Positions 15,082-23,169 of a DNA stretch of 64,000 nt are shown here, one piece after another. How positions within the stretch are numbered: position 1 is the stretch's first letter; each line of letters begins with the position of its first letter. The position numbers and the translations under genes are program-made. The notes below the pieces were generated by a model. The model made no database searches and was not told the DNA's origin. It worked only from the letters and a program-made list of their open reading frames with translations. This DNA is from Solirubrobacteraceae bacterium (GTDB lineage: Bacteria > Actinomycetota > Thermoleophilia > Solirubrobacterales > Solirubrobacteraceae), in assembly GCA_029263125.1 (NCBI GenBank), contig JAJCYD010000029.1, forward strand, positions 1 to 64,000. Direction: 5' to 3'.

Positions 15082-15525
15082 ATGGATCCGGGCGCGATGG
15101 TCATCGACCACCCAAACCGCGACAAGACCTCATCGCGCGCGACCCGCGCGATCGTGGTCGCGCTGCTGCTGGCCAGCGCGCTGCTGCTGACGATCGCGAC
15201 GGCGGGGGGCTGGACGAAGCTCCAGGGCGCAAAGCCCGTGCAGATCGCCTACGTCGTGCTGTACGTCGGCCTCGCCTTCGCCGTCGCGCGCTGGCGCAGC
15301 GGGCTGCTGCCGGTGGCAGCGGCGTGCGCGATCAGCCTCGCGATGTTCGCCGTCGTGAGCGGCCCGCAGTGGTTTGACCGTGACGGCGCGGGCTTCACCG
15401 ACCCTGCGTTGGACGCCGGCGTCCTCGGTGTGCTGACGCTGGCGCTCGTGCCGCTTCAGATCCTCGTGATCGTCTTCGCCGTGCAGGGGTTCGCTCAGCG
15501 CTGGAGCGTCGAGATCGGGCGTTGA
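15082..15525 (+). CDS. Small polytopic membrane protein, 147 aa
   Basis: After a polar N-terminus (residues 1-22) there are four hydrophobic helices (about 22-42, 50-72, 76-97 and 115-138). The loop between helices 3 and 4 carries P-Q-W-F-D-R-D-G-A. No family motif is recognised. ATG 15082 follows GGAGG closely. The gene sits between two divergent tRNA-Leu genes, and its upstream region is shared with the minus-strand tRNA-Leu. Confidence 0.65.
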   Translation: MDPGAMVIDHPNRDKTSSRATRAIVVALLLASALLLTIATAGGWTKLQGAKPVQIAYVVLYVGLAFAVARWRSGLLPVAAACAISLAMFAVVSGPQWFDRDGAGFTDPALDAGVLGVLTLALVPLQILVIVFAVQGFAQRWSVEIGR

Positions 15526-15572
15526 TCGGGCGCCCAGACATCCGCAGCGCACTCGCGCTGAAGCGGCGCGCC

Positions 15573-15578
15573 TACAAT
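15573..15578 (+). promoter_or_regulatory. Probable -10 element of tRNA-Leu(CAA)
   Basis: TACAAT lies 10 nt before the mature tRNA 5' end, the right place for a short-leader tRNA promoter. No good -35 match is seen 16-18 nt upstream. Confidence 0.5.
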
Positions 15579-15588
15579 CGCCCGGCAC

Positions 15589-15672
15589 GCCCGGGTGCTG
15601 GAACTGGAATACAGGATCGGCTCAAAACCGATTGCCCGTGAGGGATTGTGGGTTCGAATCCCACCCCGGGTA
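15589..15672 (+). tRNA. tRNA-Leu (anticodon CAA)
   Basis: The acceptor stem is GCCCGGG/CCCGGGT with one G-T pair at position 1-72 and discriminator A. The anticodon stem ATCGG/CCGAT surrounds CTCAAAA, giving anticodon CAA. A class II variable arm (TGCCCGTGAGGGA) and T-loop GGTTCGAATCC are present. Confidence 0.95.
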
Positions 15673-15685
15673 CTGCCTGGCGGCC

Positions 15686-16465
15686 CTACGACACGAGCGC
15701 CAGCAGATCATCGATCACCGCCGCCGGCGCGGCGATCAGCCCGTCGGCGGCGGCACCATTCGGGTCCAGTGGCCGCACCGCCATGCCCGCGCATTCGCAC
15801 AGCAGCGAGCCGGCCGCGACATCCCACGTCTTGACGCCGCGCTCGTAGTAGGCGTCATAGCGCCCGGCGGCCAGCCAGGCGAGATCCAGGGCCGCGCTGC
15901 CCATGCGGCGGATGTCGCGGACGAGTGGCAGCACGCGGGCGACGACCGCCGCCTGCGCCTCGCGCACCGCCGATTCGTAGCCAAAGCCGGTCGCGACGAG
16001 CGCCGACGACAGCTCCACACAGTCCGAGCCGGCCAGCGGCGAGCCGTTGAGCGTCGCCGGACCGCCACGCTCGGCGGCGAACAGCTCGTCTCGCAGCGGA
16101 TCGAAGACGACGCCCGCCAGGCCGCCGTCGTCGTCGTGGACGGCAACGCTCACGCACCACTGAGGGATGCCGAAGAGGAAGTTCACCGTGCCGTCCAGCG
16201 GATCGACGATCCAGCGCAGCCCCTCCCCCACCTGCGTCTCGCCGCCCTCCTCCCCGAGGATCGCGTCGCCGGGCCGGCGCACGGCGAGCAGCTCGCGGAT
16301 CGCGCGCTCGGCGGCGATGTCGGCTTCGGACACCGGGTCGGTGGACGAGCTCTTGGACCCCACGGCCTGCTCGCCCCCCGCCACGAAGCGTTCGCGCAGC
16401 AGCTCGCCGGCCACGCGCGCGGCCTCGGCGGCGATGACGCGCAGCGCGGTCGGGCTCGCGCTCAA
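15686..16465 (-). CDS. Inositol monophosphatase family protein
   Basis: Both signatures of the family are present in 259 residues: motif I, W-I-V-D-P-L-D-G-T-V-N-F (metal-binding Asp pair, about 85-96), and motif II, W-D-V-A-A-G-S-L-L (about 214-222). The metal-binding Glu of G-E-E-G-G-E is also seen. Members hydrolyse inositol-1-phosphate or related sugar phosphates (histidinol phosphate, PAP, fructose-1,6-bisphosphate) with Mg2+. The exact substrate is open. The best start is TTG 16465, which overlaps the amidase stop as TTGA; no ATG or GTG gives an intact N-terminal helix. Confidence 0.9.
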   Translation of the reverse strand: MSASPTALRVIAAEAARVAGELLRERFVAGGEQAVGSKSSSTDPVSEADIAAERAIRELLAVRRPGDAILGEEGGETQVGEGLRWIVDPLDGTVNFLFGIPQWCVSVAVHDDDGGLAGVVFDPLRDELFAAERGGPATLNGSPLAGSDCVELSSALVATGFGYESAVREAQAAVVARVLPLVRDIRRMGSAALDLAWLAAGRYDAYYERGVKTWDVAAGSLLCECAGMAVRPLDPNGAAADGLIAAPAAVIDDLLALVS

Positions 16466-17841
16466 GAGACCGGCGGGCGCGCGGTGGCCCACGGGCGCGC
16501 CGTCTCCAGCTGGAGAGCCAGCGACAGCAGCATCTCCTCGCCGTGCGGGGCGGCCGCGAGGTGCGCCGACAGCGGCAGCCCGTCGCCGTCGAAGCCGGCC
16601 GGGATCGCGGCCGCGGGGTTGCCGATGTGGTTCCACAGCGGGTTGAACGCCACGAAGCCCGTGGCGCCGTTGAAGGTGCGCAACGCGCCGCGGCCGTCGA
16701 AGCGGCCAATGGGCAACGGGCCGGCTGTCAGCGTCGGCGTCAGGATGGCGTCGACGTGCTCGAAGATCGCGTTGATGCGCCGCGCGTCGGCATCCTGAGC
16801 ACCGATCGCGCCTCGCCGCAGGGGTCTGACCGCCGCGCCGAGGCGCACCATCCTGCGCGTGCGCCGCTCCATGCGCGCGGGGTGCGCCATCGTCTGCGCC
16901 TCGCTGTGCGCGCCGGCGAGGTAGCGGACCATGACGTTGCGCCCGATCAGGCCGTAGCTCGGGTCGCGCTCGATGACCTCGTGGCCCAGCGAGCGCAGCA
17001 GGTCGGCCGTCTCGTGAGTTGCCCGGCGCTGCTCGGAGCCCAGCCGCGCGACCACGCCCGGTGGGATCTTCAGCGACAGCGCGATGCGCAGTCTCCCCGG
17101 GTCGCGCTGCGTGGCGGCGAGATAGGGACGCCCCGTGGCGACCTCGTAGAGCAGCGCGCTGTCGGCGACCGAGCGCGTGAGGAAGCCGTAGACGCCGAGG
17201 CCGCTCCAGACGTCCGGCAGCGGCGCCGTCGAGATCAGGCCACGCTGGGTCTTCAAGCCGAACAGGCCGCAGCACGCGGCGGGAATGCGGATCGAGCCGG
17301 CGCCGTCGGATGCCGTCGCCGCGGGTACGAGCGCCGCGCTGACCGCCGCCCCCGATCCGCCGCTGGAGCCGCCCGGCGTGCGGTCCAGGCTCCAGGGGTT
17401 GCGCGTCGCGCCGCCCTGAACGGTCTCGGTGAACGGCCACAGCGTGAGCTCCGGCGTGCGCGTGACGCCGATGACGATCGCGCCGGCGTCTCGCAGGCGT
17501 GCCACGAAGCCCGCGTCCTGCGGCTCCGGGCCGGCGTGGCCGTGCGAGCCGCGCACGCGAGCGACGCCCGCCAGCGGGGTGTCATCCTTGACGGCGATCG
17601 GCACGCCGAGCAGCGGGCGGTGTGCGTCGCCGCTGCGGCCGCCCGCCGCATCGGCCTCCGCGAGCGCCTGCTCTGCGAACACGGCGCGAAACGCGTTGAC
17701 CTGCGGGTCGAGGCGCTCGATGCGCTCCAGCGCGATCTCGACGAGCTCGCGCGGCGAGATCGCGCGCCCACGAGCCAGCTCGGCCTGCCGTGCGACGCCT
17801 GCGAAGGCGAGGTCCCGGCGCTCGGTGGCGGTCGCTGACAT
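16462..17841 (-). CDS. Amidase signature family enzyme
   Basis: This 459-aa enzyme has the amidase-signature core. The catalytic Lys is in P-I-A-V-K-D (about residue 85), the cis-Ser in T-P-G-G-S-S-G-G-S-G-A-A-V-S, and the nucleophilic Ser in D-G-A-G-S-I-R-I-P-A-A. The C-terminal substrate pocket is variable, so it could hydrolyse aliphatic or aryl amides; it is unlikely to be GatA because gatB/gatC are absent. ATG 17841 was chosen over 38 upstream in-frame codons, which read as Arg-rich noise. It is first in a two-gene operon with the inositol-phosphatase-like gene (4-bp overlap). Confidence 0.9.
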   Translation of the reverse strand: MSATATERRDLAFAGVARQAELARGRAISPRELVEIALERIERLDPQVNAFRAVFAEQALAEADAAGGRSGDAHRPLLGVPIAVKDDTPLAGVARVRGSHGHAGPEPQDAGFVARLRDAGAIVIGVTRTPELTLWPFTETVQGGATRNPWSLDRTPGGSSGGSGAAVSAALVPAATASDGAGSIRIPAACCGLFGLKTQRGLISTAPLPDVWSGLGVYGFLTRSVADSALLYEVATGRPYLAATQRDPGRLRIALSLKIPPGVVARLGSEQRRATHETADLLRSLGHEVIERDPSYGLIGRNVMVRYLAGAHSEAQTMAHPARMERRTRRMVRLGAAVRPLRRGAIGAQDADARRINAIFEHVDAILTPTLTAGPLPIGRFDGRGALRTFNGATGFVAFNPLWNHIGNPAAAIPAGFDGDGLPLSAHLAAAPHGEEMLLSLALQLETARPWATARPPVS

Positions 17842-17953
17842 TGCGACGACAGGGTAGTGCCGGCGCCACGCAGCAACGGCGCGAGGCCGCCGCCCGCGGC
17901 GTGTGACGCATGTCATCTTGACGCCGAACCCGGCGCGTGGGAGCGTCACGCGC

Positions 17954-18523
17954 ATGAACAGCTACCCAGTCGCCTACGAGCAGACTCCCGCGATCGAGCG
18001 CAACCGCCTGACGGTCTTCTTCCGCTTCGTGATGGTGATCCCGCACGCGATCGTCTCGTTCTTCTACGCGATCGGGGCGATGGTCGTGGTGTTCCTGGCG
18101 TGGTTCGCAATCCTCGTCACGGGACGCTATCCCGCGGGCATGTACGACTTCGTGGCCGGCTACGTGCGGTTCACCTTCCGCTACAACGCCTACGGGTACC
18201 TCGTCACGGACGCGTTCCCGCCGTTCGACGGGGCCGAGCATCCCGAATACCCCGTGCGCGTGCATATCCCGGGGCCGCAGGAAAGCTACAGTCGCCTCAC
18301 GACGTTCTTTCGGGGCATCCTGCTGATCCCGGTCTTCGTGCTCAGCTACATCTTCAACATCTGGATGCAGGCCGTCGCGATCGCCCTGTGGTTCGTCGCG
18401 GTCATCACGGGCCGGACCCCTCCGGGTCTCGCCGGAGCCCATCGCTTCCCGATCGCGTACCTGGCGCGCGCCTCGGCCTACGGGTTACTGCTGACCGACG
18501 GCTGGCCGCCCATCGACGACTGA
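17954..18523 (+). CDS. DUF4389 domain membrane protein
   Basis: The protein (189 aa) has the internal two-fold repeat of DUF4389: R-L-T-V-F-F-R-F-V-M-V-I-P-H and later R-L-T-T-F-F-R-G-I-L-L-I-P. Each is followed by a hydrophobic helix pair and then V-T-G-R-Y-P-A-G or I-T-G-R-T-P-P-G. Segments like F-R-Y-N-A-Y-G-Y-L and A-R-A-S-A-Y-G-L-L close the repeats. The family is widespread in actinobacteria with no known function. An in-frame ATG 17 codons upstream exists, but ATG 17954 has a GGAGC site and the family start. Confidence 0.88.
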   Translation: MNSYPVAYEQTPAIERNRLTVFFRFVMVIPHAIVSFFYAIGAMVVVFLAWFAILVTGRYPAGMYDFVAGYVRFTFRYNAYGYLVTDAFPPFDGAEHPEYPVRVHIPGPQESYSRLTTFFRGILLIPVFVLSYIFNIWMQAVAIALWFVAVITGRTPPGLAGAHRFPIAYLARASAYGLLLTDGWPPIDD

Positions 18524-18566
18524 GTTTGCGAGGGGTACGCCGCCGCTCGCCATATCCTCCGCCGCG

Positions 18567-19346
18567 ATGAGCCTCGTCCAACAAGAGGATCGTGGCGGTG
18601 TGCGCCACGTCGTCCTCAACCGACCCGAGAAGCGCAACGCCCTGAACACCGACCTCATCGAAGCGCTCGGGGTGGCGCTGCGCGCCGCGGCGTCGGACAC
18701 GACCGTTCGCTGTGTCGTCCTGCGAGCGCATGGAACGATGTTCTCCAGCGGCATGGACGCCGCCGACCTCGCGACGATCGCGCGCGACCCGGTCAGGCTG
18801 CGCGAGTGGCGCGAGCGAATCCTGTCGATCTGGAACCTCTGCGACCAGATGCCCAAGGCGACGATCGCGCAGCTCCATGGTGCGTGCCTCGGCGGCGCCG
18901 CCGAGCTGGCGCTCGCCTGTGATCTACGCGTCGTCGCGCAGGACGCGACGATCGGCCTCGTCGAGACGCGTATCGGGCTGATCCCCGACCTTGGCGGCTG
19001 CACGCGCCTCCCGGCGATCGTCGGGCTCGGGCGTGCGAAGGAGCTGATCATGGCGTCGAGGTTCGTCGACGGCATCGAAGCCGAGCGGATCGGCCTTGCC
19101 AACCGCGTCGCATCTGCCGACCAGCTCGGCGCCGCGACCGACCTGCTCGTCGGCGAGCTGCTGGCGTGCGCTCCTCTGGCGGTCGGGCTGGCGAAGGGGA
19201 TCATCGGCGCGTCTGCACTGCCGGCGCTCGCCGAGACGCTCGAGGAGGAGGTCACCGCGCAGGAGCTGTGCGCGACGAGCCAGGACTTCGGCGAGGGCGT
19301 GCTGGCCTTTGCCGAGCGGCGTCCGCCGCGCTTCAGCGGCACCTGA
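18567..19346 (+). CDS. Enoyl-CoA hydratase/isomerase family protein
   Basis: The crotonase fold is clear in 259 residues: N-R-P-E-K-R-N-A-L-N near the start, the oxyanion-hole segment F-S-S-G-M-D, then H-G-A-C-L-G-G-A-A-E-L-A-L-A-C-D. V-E-T-R-I-G-L-I-P-D-L-G-G follows. Both catalytic Glu positions of enoyl-CoA hydratases (the E of A-A-E-L and the E of V-E-T) are retained, so hydratase activity is likely. The substrate chain is not evident. The gene precedes the F420 operon by 55 bp on the same strand, but its function looks unrelated. Confidence 0.9.
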   Translation: MSLVQQEDRGGVRHVVLNRPEKRNALNTDLIEALGVALRAAASDTTVRCVVLRAHGTMFSSGMDAADLATIARDPVRLREWRERILSIWNLCDQMPKATIAQLHGACLGGAAELALACDLRVVAQDATIGLVETRIGLIPDLGGCTRLPAIVGLGRAKELIMASRFVDGIEAERIGLANRVASADQLGAATDLLVGELLACAPLAVGLAKGIIGASALPALAETLEEEVTAQELCATSQDFGEGVLAFAERRPPRFSGT

Positions 19347-19401
19347 GATCGGCCGGGGCGACGCGCGGCACGTCGCGACCGCCGGATATGCTCGCTGACG
19401 C

Positions 19402-20103
19402 TTGTCCGAGCCGGTCTCCATCATCGGCGCCTCTGGCGCACTCGGCTTCGGTCTGGCGGTGCGACTCGCGCGCGCCGGCGGCGAAGTCGTCATCGGCTCG
19501 CGCGACGCCGATCGCGCGAGCGAGGCTGTCGCGCGCGCTCGCGCTGCCGTTCCAGGCGGCGCCTTCAGCGCCGCGGTCAACGCCGAGGCCGCCACGGCAA
19601 GCGAGCTGCTGATCCTCACGGTGCCGTTTCGCAACCAGCCTGAAGTCTTGAGCGACCTGCGCACCGTGCTGACGCCGGGTCAGTTGCTCGTCGACGCCAC
19701 GGTCCCGCTCGCGGCGGCCGTCGGCGGCAAGGCGACCCGCATGCTGGGCGTGTGGCAGGGCTCGGCCGCCGAGCAGGCACAGGAGATGGTGCCCGAGGGC
19801 GTCACCGTGCTCAGCGCCCTGCACACGATCAGCGCCGCGTCGCTGCGAGACCTCGACGTGGCCCTCGCCGAGGATGTCCTGCTGGCGGGCGACCGCCGCG
19901 CGGACAAGACCCGCGTGTCCGCGTTGCTGGAGGGCATCGAGGGCCTGCGCTGCGTGGATTGCGGTCGCCTGGAGATGGCGCGCCTGACCGAGCAGATGAC
20001 GGCCCTGATGATCTCCATCAACGTGCGCTATCGGACGCACGCCGGGGTGCGGATCACCGGCCTGCCGGACGAGCTGTGGCCTACCGTGACGGCGCCCGGA
20101 TGA
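19402..20103 (+). CDS. npdG: NADPH-dependent F420 reductase (NpdG/Fno type)
   Basis: The N-terminus carries a Rossmann dinucleotide loop, I-I-G-A-S-G-A-L-G-F-G-L-A, followed by I-G-S-R-D-A-D, whose Ser-Arg pair selects the 2'-phosphate of NADPH. The L-T-V-P-F-R strand and the C-terminal R-I-T-G-L-P end are typical of NADPH:F420 oxidoreductase. It transfers hydride between NADPH and F420 in the cytosol. The TTG start is supported by position and by the immediate Rossmann strand. The stop overlaps cofD by 4 bp, which supports the F420 assignment over the related ketol-acid or NADP oxidoreductase families. Length (233 aa) is normal. Confidence 0.9.
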   Translation: MSEPVSIIGASGALGFGLAVRLARAGGEVVIGSRDADRASEAVARARAAVPGGAFSAAVNAEAATASELLILTVPFRNQPEVLSDLRTVLTPGQLLVDATVPLAAAVGGKATRMLGVWQGSAAEQAQEMVPEGVTVLSALHTISAASLRDLDVALAEDVLLAGDRRADKTRVSALLEGIEGLRCVDCGRLEMARLTEQMTALMISINVRYRTHAGVRITGLPDELWPTVTAPG

Positions 20104-21008
20104 CGTCGGCGGTCGTCGTTCTCGCAGGTGGAACCGGCGGCGCCAAGCTCGCCCGCGGCATGCTCGACGTCGCCGGCAGCCTCACGGTCATCGCCAACAC
20201 GGCCGATGACATCGAGATCTACGGCGCGCACGTCAGCCCCGATCCGGACCTGTGCTCCTTCTGGCTGGCCGATCTCATCGCCGACCGTGGCTGGGGCCTC
20301 CGTGACGACACGTTCTCGGTCATGGACGCGCTGCGCGAGCTTGGCGCGGACATCTGGTTCAACCTCGGCGACCGCGACCTGGCGATCGCGATCCAGCGCT
20401 CGCAGCGCCTGGCGGAGGGGGCGCGCCTCACCGAGGTGCTCAGCGAGCTCGGCACCGCGCTCGGTCTCAGAGCACGTGTGCTGCCGATGACCGACGACAC
20501 CGTTCGCACCTGGGTGAAGGTGGATGCACGCTGGCTGACCTTTCAGGAGTTCATGATCCGCGCACGCGGCACAGCCGAGATCCAGGACATGGTGCTGCGC
20601 GGCGTGGACGGCGCGACGGCGACGCCGGAGGTGCTGGACGCGATCGCCTCTGCCGACGTGATCGTCATCGGCCCGTCCAATCCGGTCATCTCGATCGGGC
20701 CGATCCTCGCAGTAGGTGACATGCGTCAGGCCCTGATCGACAGCGAGGCTCCGGTCGTGGCGATCTCGCCGCTCGTCGGCGGAGCCGCGATCAAGGGGCC
20801 CACGGAGGCATTCATGCGGTGGGCGGGCTATCCGCCGAACGCCGAGGCGATCGCATCGATCTACGACGGCGTGCTCGACGGCATCGTCGCCGATGAGCGC
20901 GCCGGTGACGCCATCGCCGTGCTGAAGACGGACACACTCATGCGTGACGCGGGCGACCGGCGGCGCGTCGCGGAAGAGACGCTGCGATTTGCGGAGGCAC
21001 TGGGATGA
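20100..21008 (+). CDS. cofD: 2-phospho-L-lactate (phosphoenolpyruvate) transferase CofD/FbiA
   Basis: The 302-aa protein starts with the CofD signature: V-V-L-A-G-G-T-G-G-A-K-L-A-R-G, then V-I-A-N-T-A-D-D, and later N-L-G-D-R-D-L-A and G-P-S-N-P-V-I-S-I-G-P-I-L. CofD joins the phospho-organic acid from its guanylylated precursor to FO, making F420-0 or dehydro-F420-0. In actinobacteria the precursor is thought to be phosphoenolpyruvate-derived. It is co-translated with npdG (ATGA overlap) and followed by cofC and cofE, the order expected for a biosynthetic operon. Confidence 0.96.
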   Translation: MTSAVVVLAGGTGGAKLARGMLDVAGSLTVIANTADDIEIYGAHVSPDPDLCSFWLADLIADRGWGLRDDTFSVMDALRELGADIWFNLGDRDLAIAIQRSQRLAEGARLTEVLSELGTALGLRARVLPMTDDTVRTWVKVDARWLTFQEFMIRARGTAEIQDMVLRGVDGATATPEVLDAIASADVIVIGPSNPVISIGPILAVGDMRQALIDSEAPVVAISPLVGGAAIKGPTEAFMRWAGYPPNAEAIASIYDGVLDGIVADERAGDAIAVLKTDTLMRDAGDRRRVAEETLRFAEALG

Positions 21009-21033
21009 GGCACTGCTACTGGATGGCCCACTA

Positions 21034-21732
21034 GTGGCTCGCGAGCCGGCCGCCGCCGTCACGTTCGCGATCCTGCCGGTCAAGCGCTTCGGCGAGTCGA
21101 AGGCTCGCCTCGGCGACGAGCTGTCGGGTGGGACGCGACGCGCGCTCGCCGAGGCGATGATGACCGACGTGCTGATGGCCCTGCGGCGGACGAAGGCCAT
21201 CTCGGAGGTCCTGCTCGTGACCTGCGAGCCGGCCGCCGAGGCCATCGGCCGCGGCTATGGCGCGAGCGTCGTGCACGACGACGCCGAGGACGGGCAGAGC
21301 ATCGCCGCCACGATCGGCGTGGAGCACGCGCTCGAAGCCGGCGCTCAGCGGGTCCTGCTCGTGCCGGGGGACTGCCCGGCGATGGATCCGGTCGAACTGT
21401 CAGAGCTGCTTGACCTTCCCGATCCGGGGCGCTCGGTCGTGATCGTCCCCGATCGCCACGGCAGCGGCACCAACGCGCTGCTGCTCGCGCCGCCCGACGT
21501 GATCGCACCCGCCTTCGGGCCCGACAGCCGCGCGCTGCACGAGCAGGCGGCGACCGCTGCGGGCGTCGAGTTCGTCATCGCGGAGGTGGTGACCCTGGCG
21601 TTGGACGTCGACACCTCAGACGATCTGGAGGAACTGCGCTCGGTGCTGGCAAACCGCAGGGGCGGAGCGGCACATACGCGCGGCATGCTCAGCCGCTTGG
21701 CGAACACGCGCAAGACCACGCCCGTCGAGTGA
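21034..21732 (+). CDS. cofC: CofC/FbiD nucleotidyltransferase (phosphoenolpyruvate or phospholactate guanylyltransferase)
   Basis: The sequence opens F-A-I-L-P-V-K-R-F-G-E-S-K-A-R-L, the CofC version of the nucleotide-binding loop. It continues L-L-V-P-G-D-C-P-A-M-D and D-R-H-G-S-G-T-N-A-L-L-L, with T-L-A-L-D-V-D-T-S-D-D-L near the end. The enzyme activates phosphoenolpyruvate or 2-phospholactate with GTP for CofD. The frame runs back into cofD, but GTG 21034 gives a protein (232 aa) that begins just before the first strand. That makes a 25-bp gap after cofD. The stop overlaps cofE (GTGA). Confidence 0.92.
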   Translation: MAREPAAAVTFAILPVKRFGESKARLGDELSGGTRRALAEAMMTDVLMALRRTKAISEVLLVTCEPAAEAIGRGYGASVVHDDAEDGQSIAATIGVEHALEAGAQRVLLVPGDCPAMDPVELSELLDLPDPGRSVVIVPDRHGSGTNALLLAPPDVIAPAFGPDSRALHEQAATAAGVEFVIAEVVTLALDVDTSDDLEELRSVLANRRGGAAHTRGMLSRLANTRKTTPVE

Positions 21733-22472
21733 TCGTCGCCGCGGCACTGCCCGGCCTGCCGGAGGTCCGGCCGGGTGATGACCTCGCGCGGCTGGTCGCG
21801 GGGGCGGCCGGGCGGCTGGCCGACGGCGACGTCCTGGTGCTGGCGCACAAGGTGGTGTCGAAGTCCGAGGGCCGCGTCGTCGTCCTCGACGACGTCGAGC
21901 CGAGCGAGCGGGCGCTCGCGCTCGCCGCCGAGCACGGCAAGGACCCGCGGCTCGTCGAGGTGATCCTGAGCGAGAGCGAGGAGATCGTGCGTTCGCGCCC
22001 GGGCGTGTTGATCTGCCGCACCCGCCACGGCTTCGTGTGCGCCAACGCCGGGGTCGATGCGTCCAACGCCCCGGATGAGGGCGAGGTGATCCTGCTGCCG
22101 CGCGATCCGGATGCCTCGGCGCGCGCGCTGCGCGCACGGCTTCGCGAGCTCACCGGCGTGAGCGTCGCGATCGTGATCACCGACTCCTTCGGGCGGGCGT
22201 GGCGCCTGGGTCAGTGCGACGTAGCGATCGGGATCGCTGGCCTGGAACCGTCCGAGGACTGGCGCGGCCGTCCCGACGGCGCGGGGCGCACGCTCGAGGC
22301 GACCGTCATCGCCGTCGCCGATCAGGCAGCCGCTCTCGCCGACCTCGCGCGCCGCAAGGACAGCCGCGAGCCGGTGGTGCTGGTGCGCGGCCTGGACCGC
22401 CACGTGCGCGACGGCGACGGGCTCGGTGCGGCCGCGCTGATCCGCTCGCGCGAAGAGGATCTATTCCAGTGA
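21729..22472 (+). CDS. cofE: Coenzyme F420-0:L-glutamate ligase CofE
   Basis: CofE blocks are evident: V-L-V-L-A-H-K-V-V-S-K-S-E-G-R near the N-terminus, then G-F-V-C-A-N-A-G-V-D-A-S-N-A, and I-T-D-S-F-G-R-A-W-R-L-G-Q-C-D-V-A-I-G. It adds gamma-linked glutamates to F420-0 using GTP and Mn2+/Mg2+. At 247 aa it is a stand-alone ligase, lacking the C-terminal nitroreductase-like domain that mycobacterial FbiB uses to reduce the dehydro form. Reduction, if needed, must be done by a separate protein not seen in this window. It is the last gene of npdG-cofD-cofC-cofE. Confidence 0.94.
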   Translation: MIVAAALPGLPEVRPGDDLARLVAGAAGRLADGDVLVLAHKVVSKSEGRVVVLDDVEPSERALALAAEHGKDPRLVEVILSESEEIVRSRPGVLICRTRHGFVCANAGVDASNAPDEGEVILLPRDPDASARALRARLRELTGVSVAIVITDSFGRAWRLGQCDVAIGIAGLEPSEDWRGRPDGAGRTLEATVIAVADQAAALADLARRKDSREPVVLVRGLDRHVRDGDGLGAAALIRSREEDLFQ

Positions 22473-22491
22473 GCCGCGGCGAGCGCCGGCG

Positions 22492-22959
22492 TCAGCTGAC
22501 GTGCTTGACGCTGTAGCTGCGGTTGCCGCCCGGAGTCTCCACCGCGACGGTGTCACCGGCGCGTGCGCCGACGAGCGCGCGGGCGACGGGTGACTCCGAA
22601 GACAGGCGGCCGGTCTTCAAGTCGGCCTCGGTCGGCCCGACAAGCGTGAACTGCAGCTCGCGGCCGGATGCGTCGTCGATGACCGCCACGGTCGAGCCGA
22701 AGCCGACGACGTCGGGATCCGCGGTGCCCTCGACCACGCGTGCCGCGCGTAGGCGCTCGGTGAGGCGCTTGATCTTCGTCTCCAGATGCGCCTGGTCGTC
22801 CTTGGCGATGTGGTACTCGGCGTTCTCCTTGAGATCGCCCAGCTCGCGCGCCGCCTTGATGCGCTCAGCCATCTCCGACCGGCCTTCGCCCTCCAGCTGC
22901 GCGATCTCCTCACGCAACGATGCGAGGCCTTCCGGGGTGATCTGTTCGGGTTCGAGCAT
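22492..22959 (-). CDS. greA: Transcription elongation factor GreA
   Basis: The N-terminal coiled coil (residues 1-78) has I-T-P-E-G-L-A-S-L-R-E-E and the tip region A-A-R-E-L-G-D-L-K-E-N-A-E-Y. Its acidic residues promote transcript cleavage by backtracked RNA polymerase. The C-terminal FKBP-like domain ends S-P-V-A-R-A-L-V-G-A-R-A-G-D-T-V. Length (155 aa) is standard. The start lies 12 bp from a long palindromic element (22972-23137) that probably overlaps its promoter. It converges with cofE, 19 bp apart. Confidence 0.96.
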   Translation of the reverse strand: MLEPEQITPEGLASLREEIAQLEGEGRSEMAERIKAARELGDLKENAEYHIAKDDQAHLETKIKRLTERLRAARVVEGTADPDVVGFGSTVAVIDDASGRELQFTLVGPTEADLKTGRLSSESPVARALVGARAGDTVAVETPGGNRSYSVKHVS

Positions 22960-22971
22960 CGGGGCAGCCTA

Positions 22972-23137
22972 GTACACACGTGCGCAAGTTCTGCGCGTTT
23001 CCCGGGATGCCCGAGCCGTGCCTGACGGCCGCCGGCGCCCGCCCACGTGCCACCAGCACGACAGCGTGACACGAGTGACCGTCAGATCCCGGCTGGGCAT
23101 CCCGGGACTGCCACACACAACTTCCGGCCGCACGTAC
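22972..23137. repeat. Long imperfect inverted repeat upstream of greA (element A)
   Basis: The left arm begins GTACACACGTGCGCAAGTTC and includes TTTCCCGGGATGCCCG (about 22998-23013). The right arm contains GGGCATCCCGGGACT (23095-23109), then ACAACTTCCGGCCGCACGTAC to 23137. The arms are related in inverted orientation with small gaps. The central 80 bp adds nested arms CTGACGG (about 23022) and CCGTCAG (about 23080). The same units, in more compact form, make element B at 37076-37147. The sequence can extrude a long cruciform or encode an RNA hairpin. Confidence 0.8.
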
Positions 23138-23169
23138 CAGCGACAGTCTCTTCGTGCTCGCGGGCCGAC

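Noticed and set aside
16543-17838. Plus-strand frame of 431 codons opposite the amidase
   Set aside because: Antisense to the amidase with its intact Lys/Ser/Ser motif set; composition is of shadow type.
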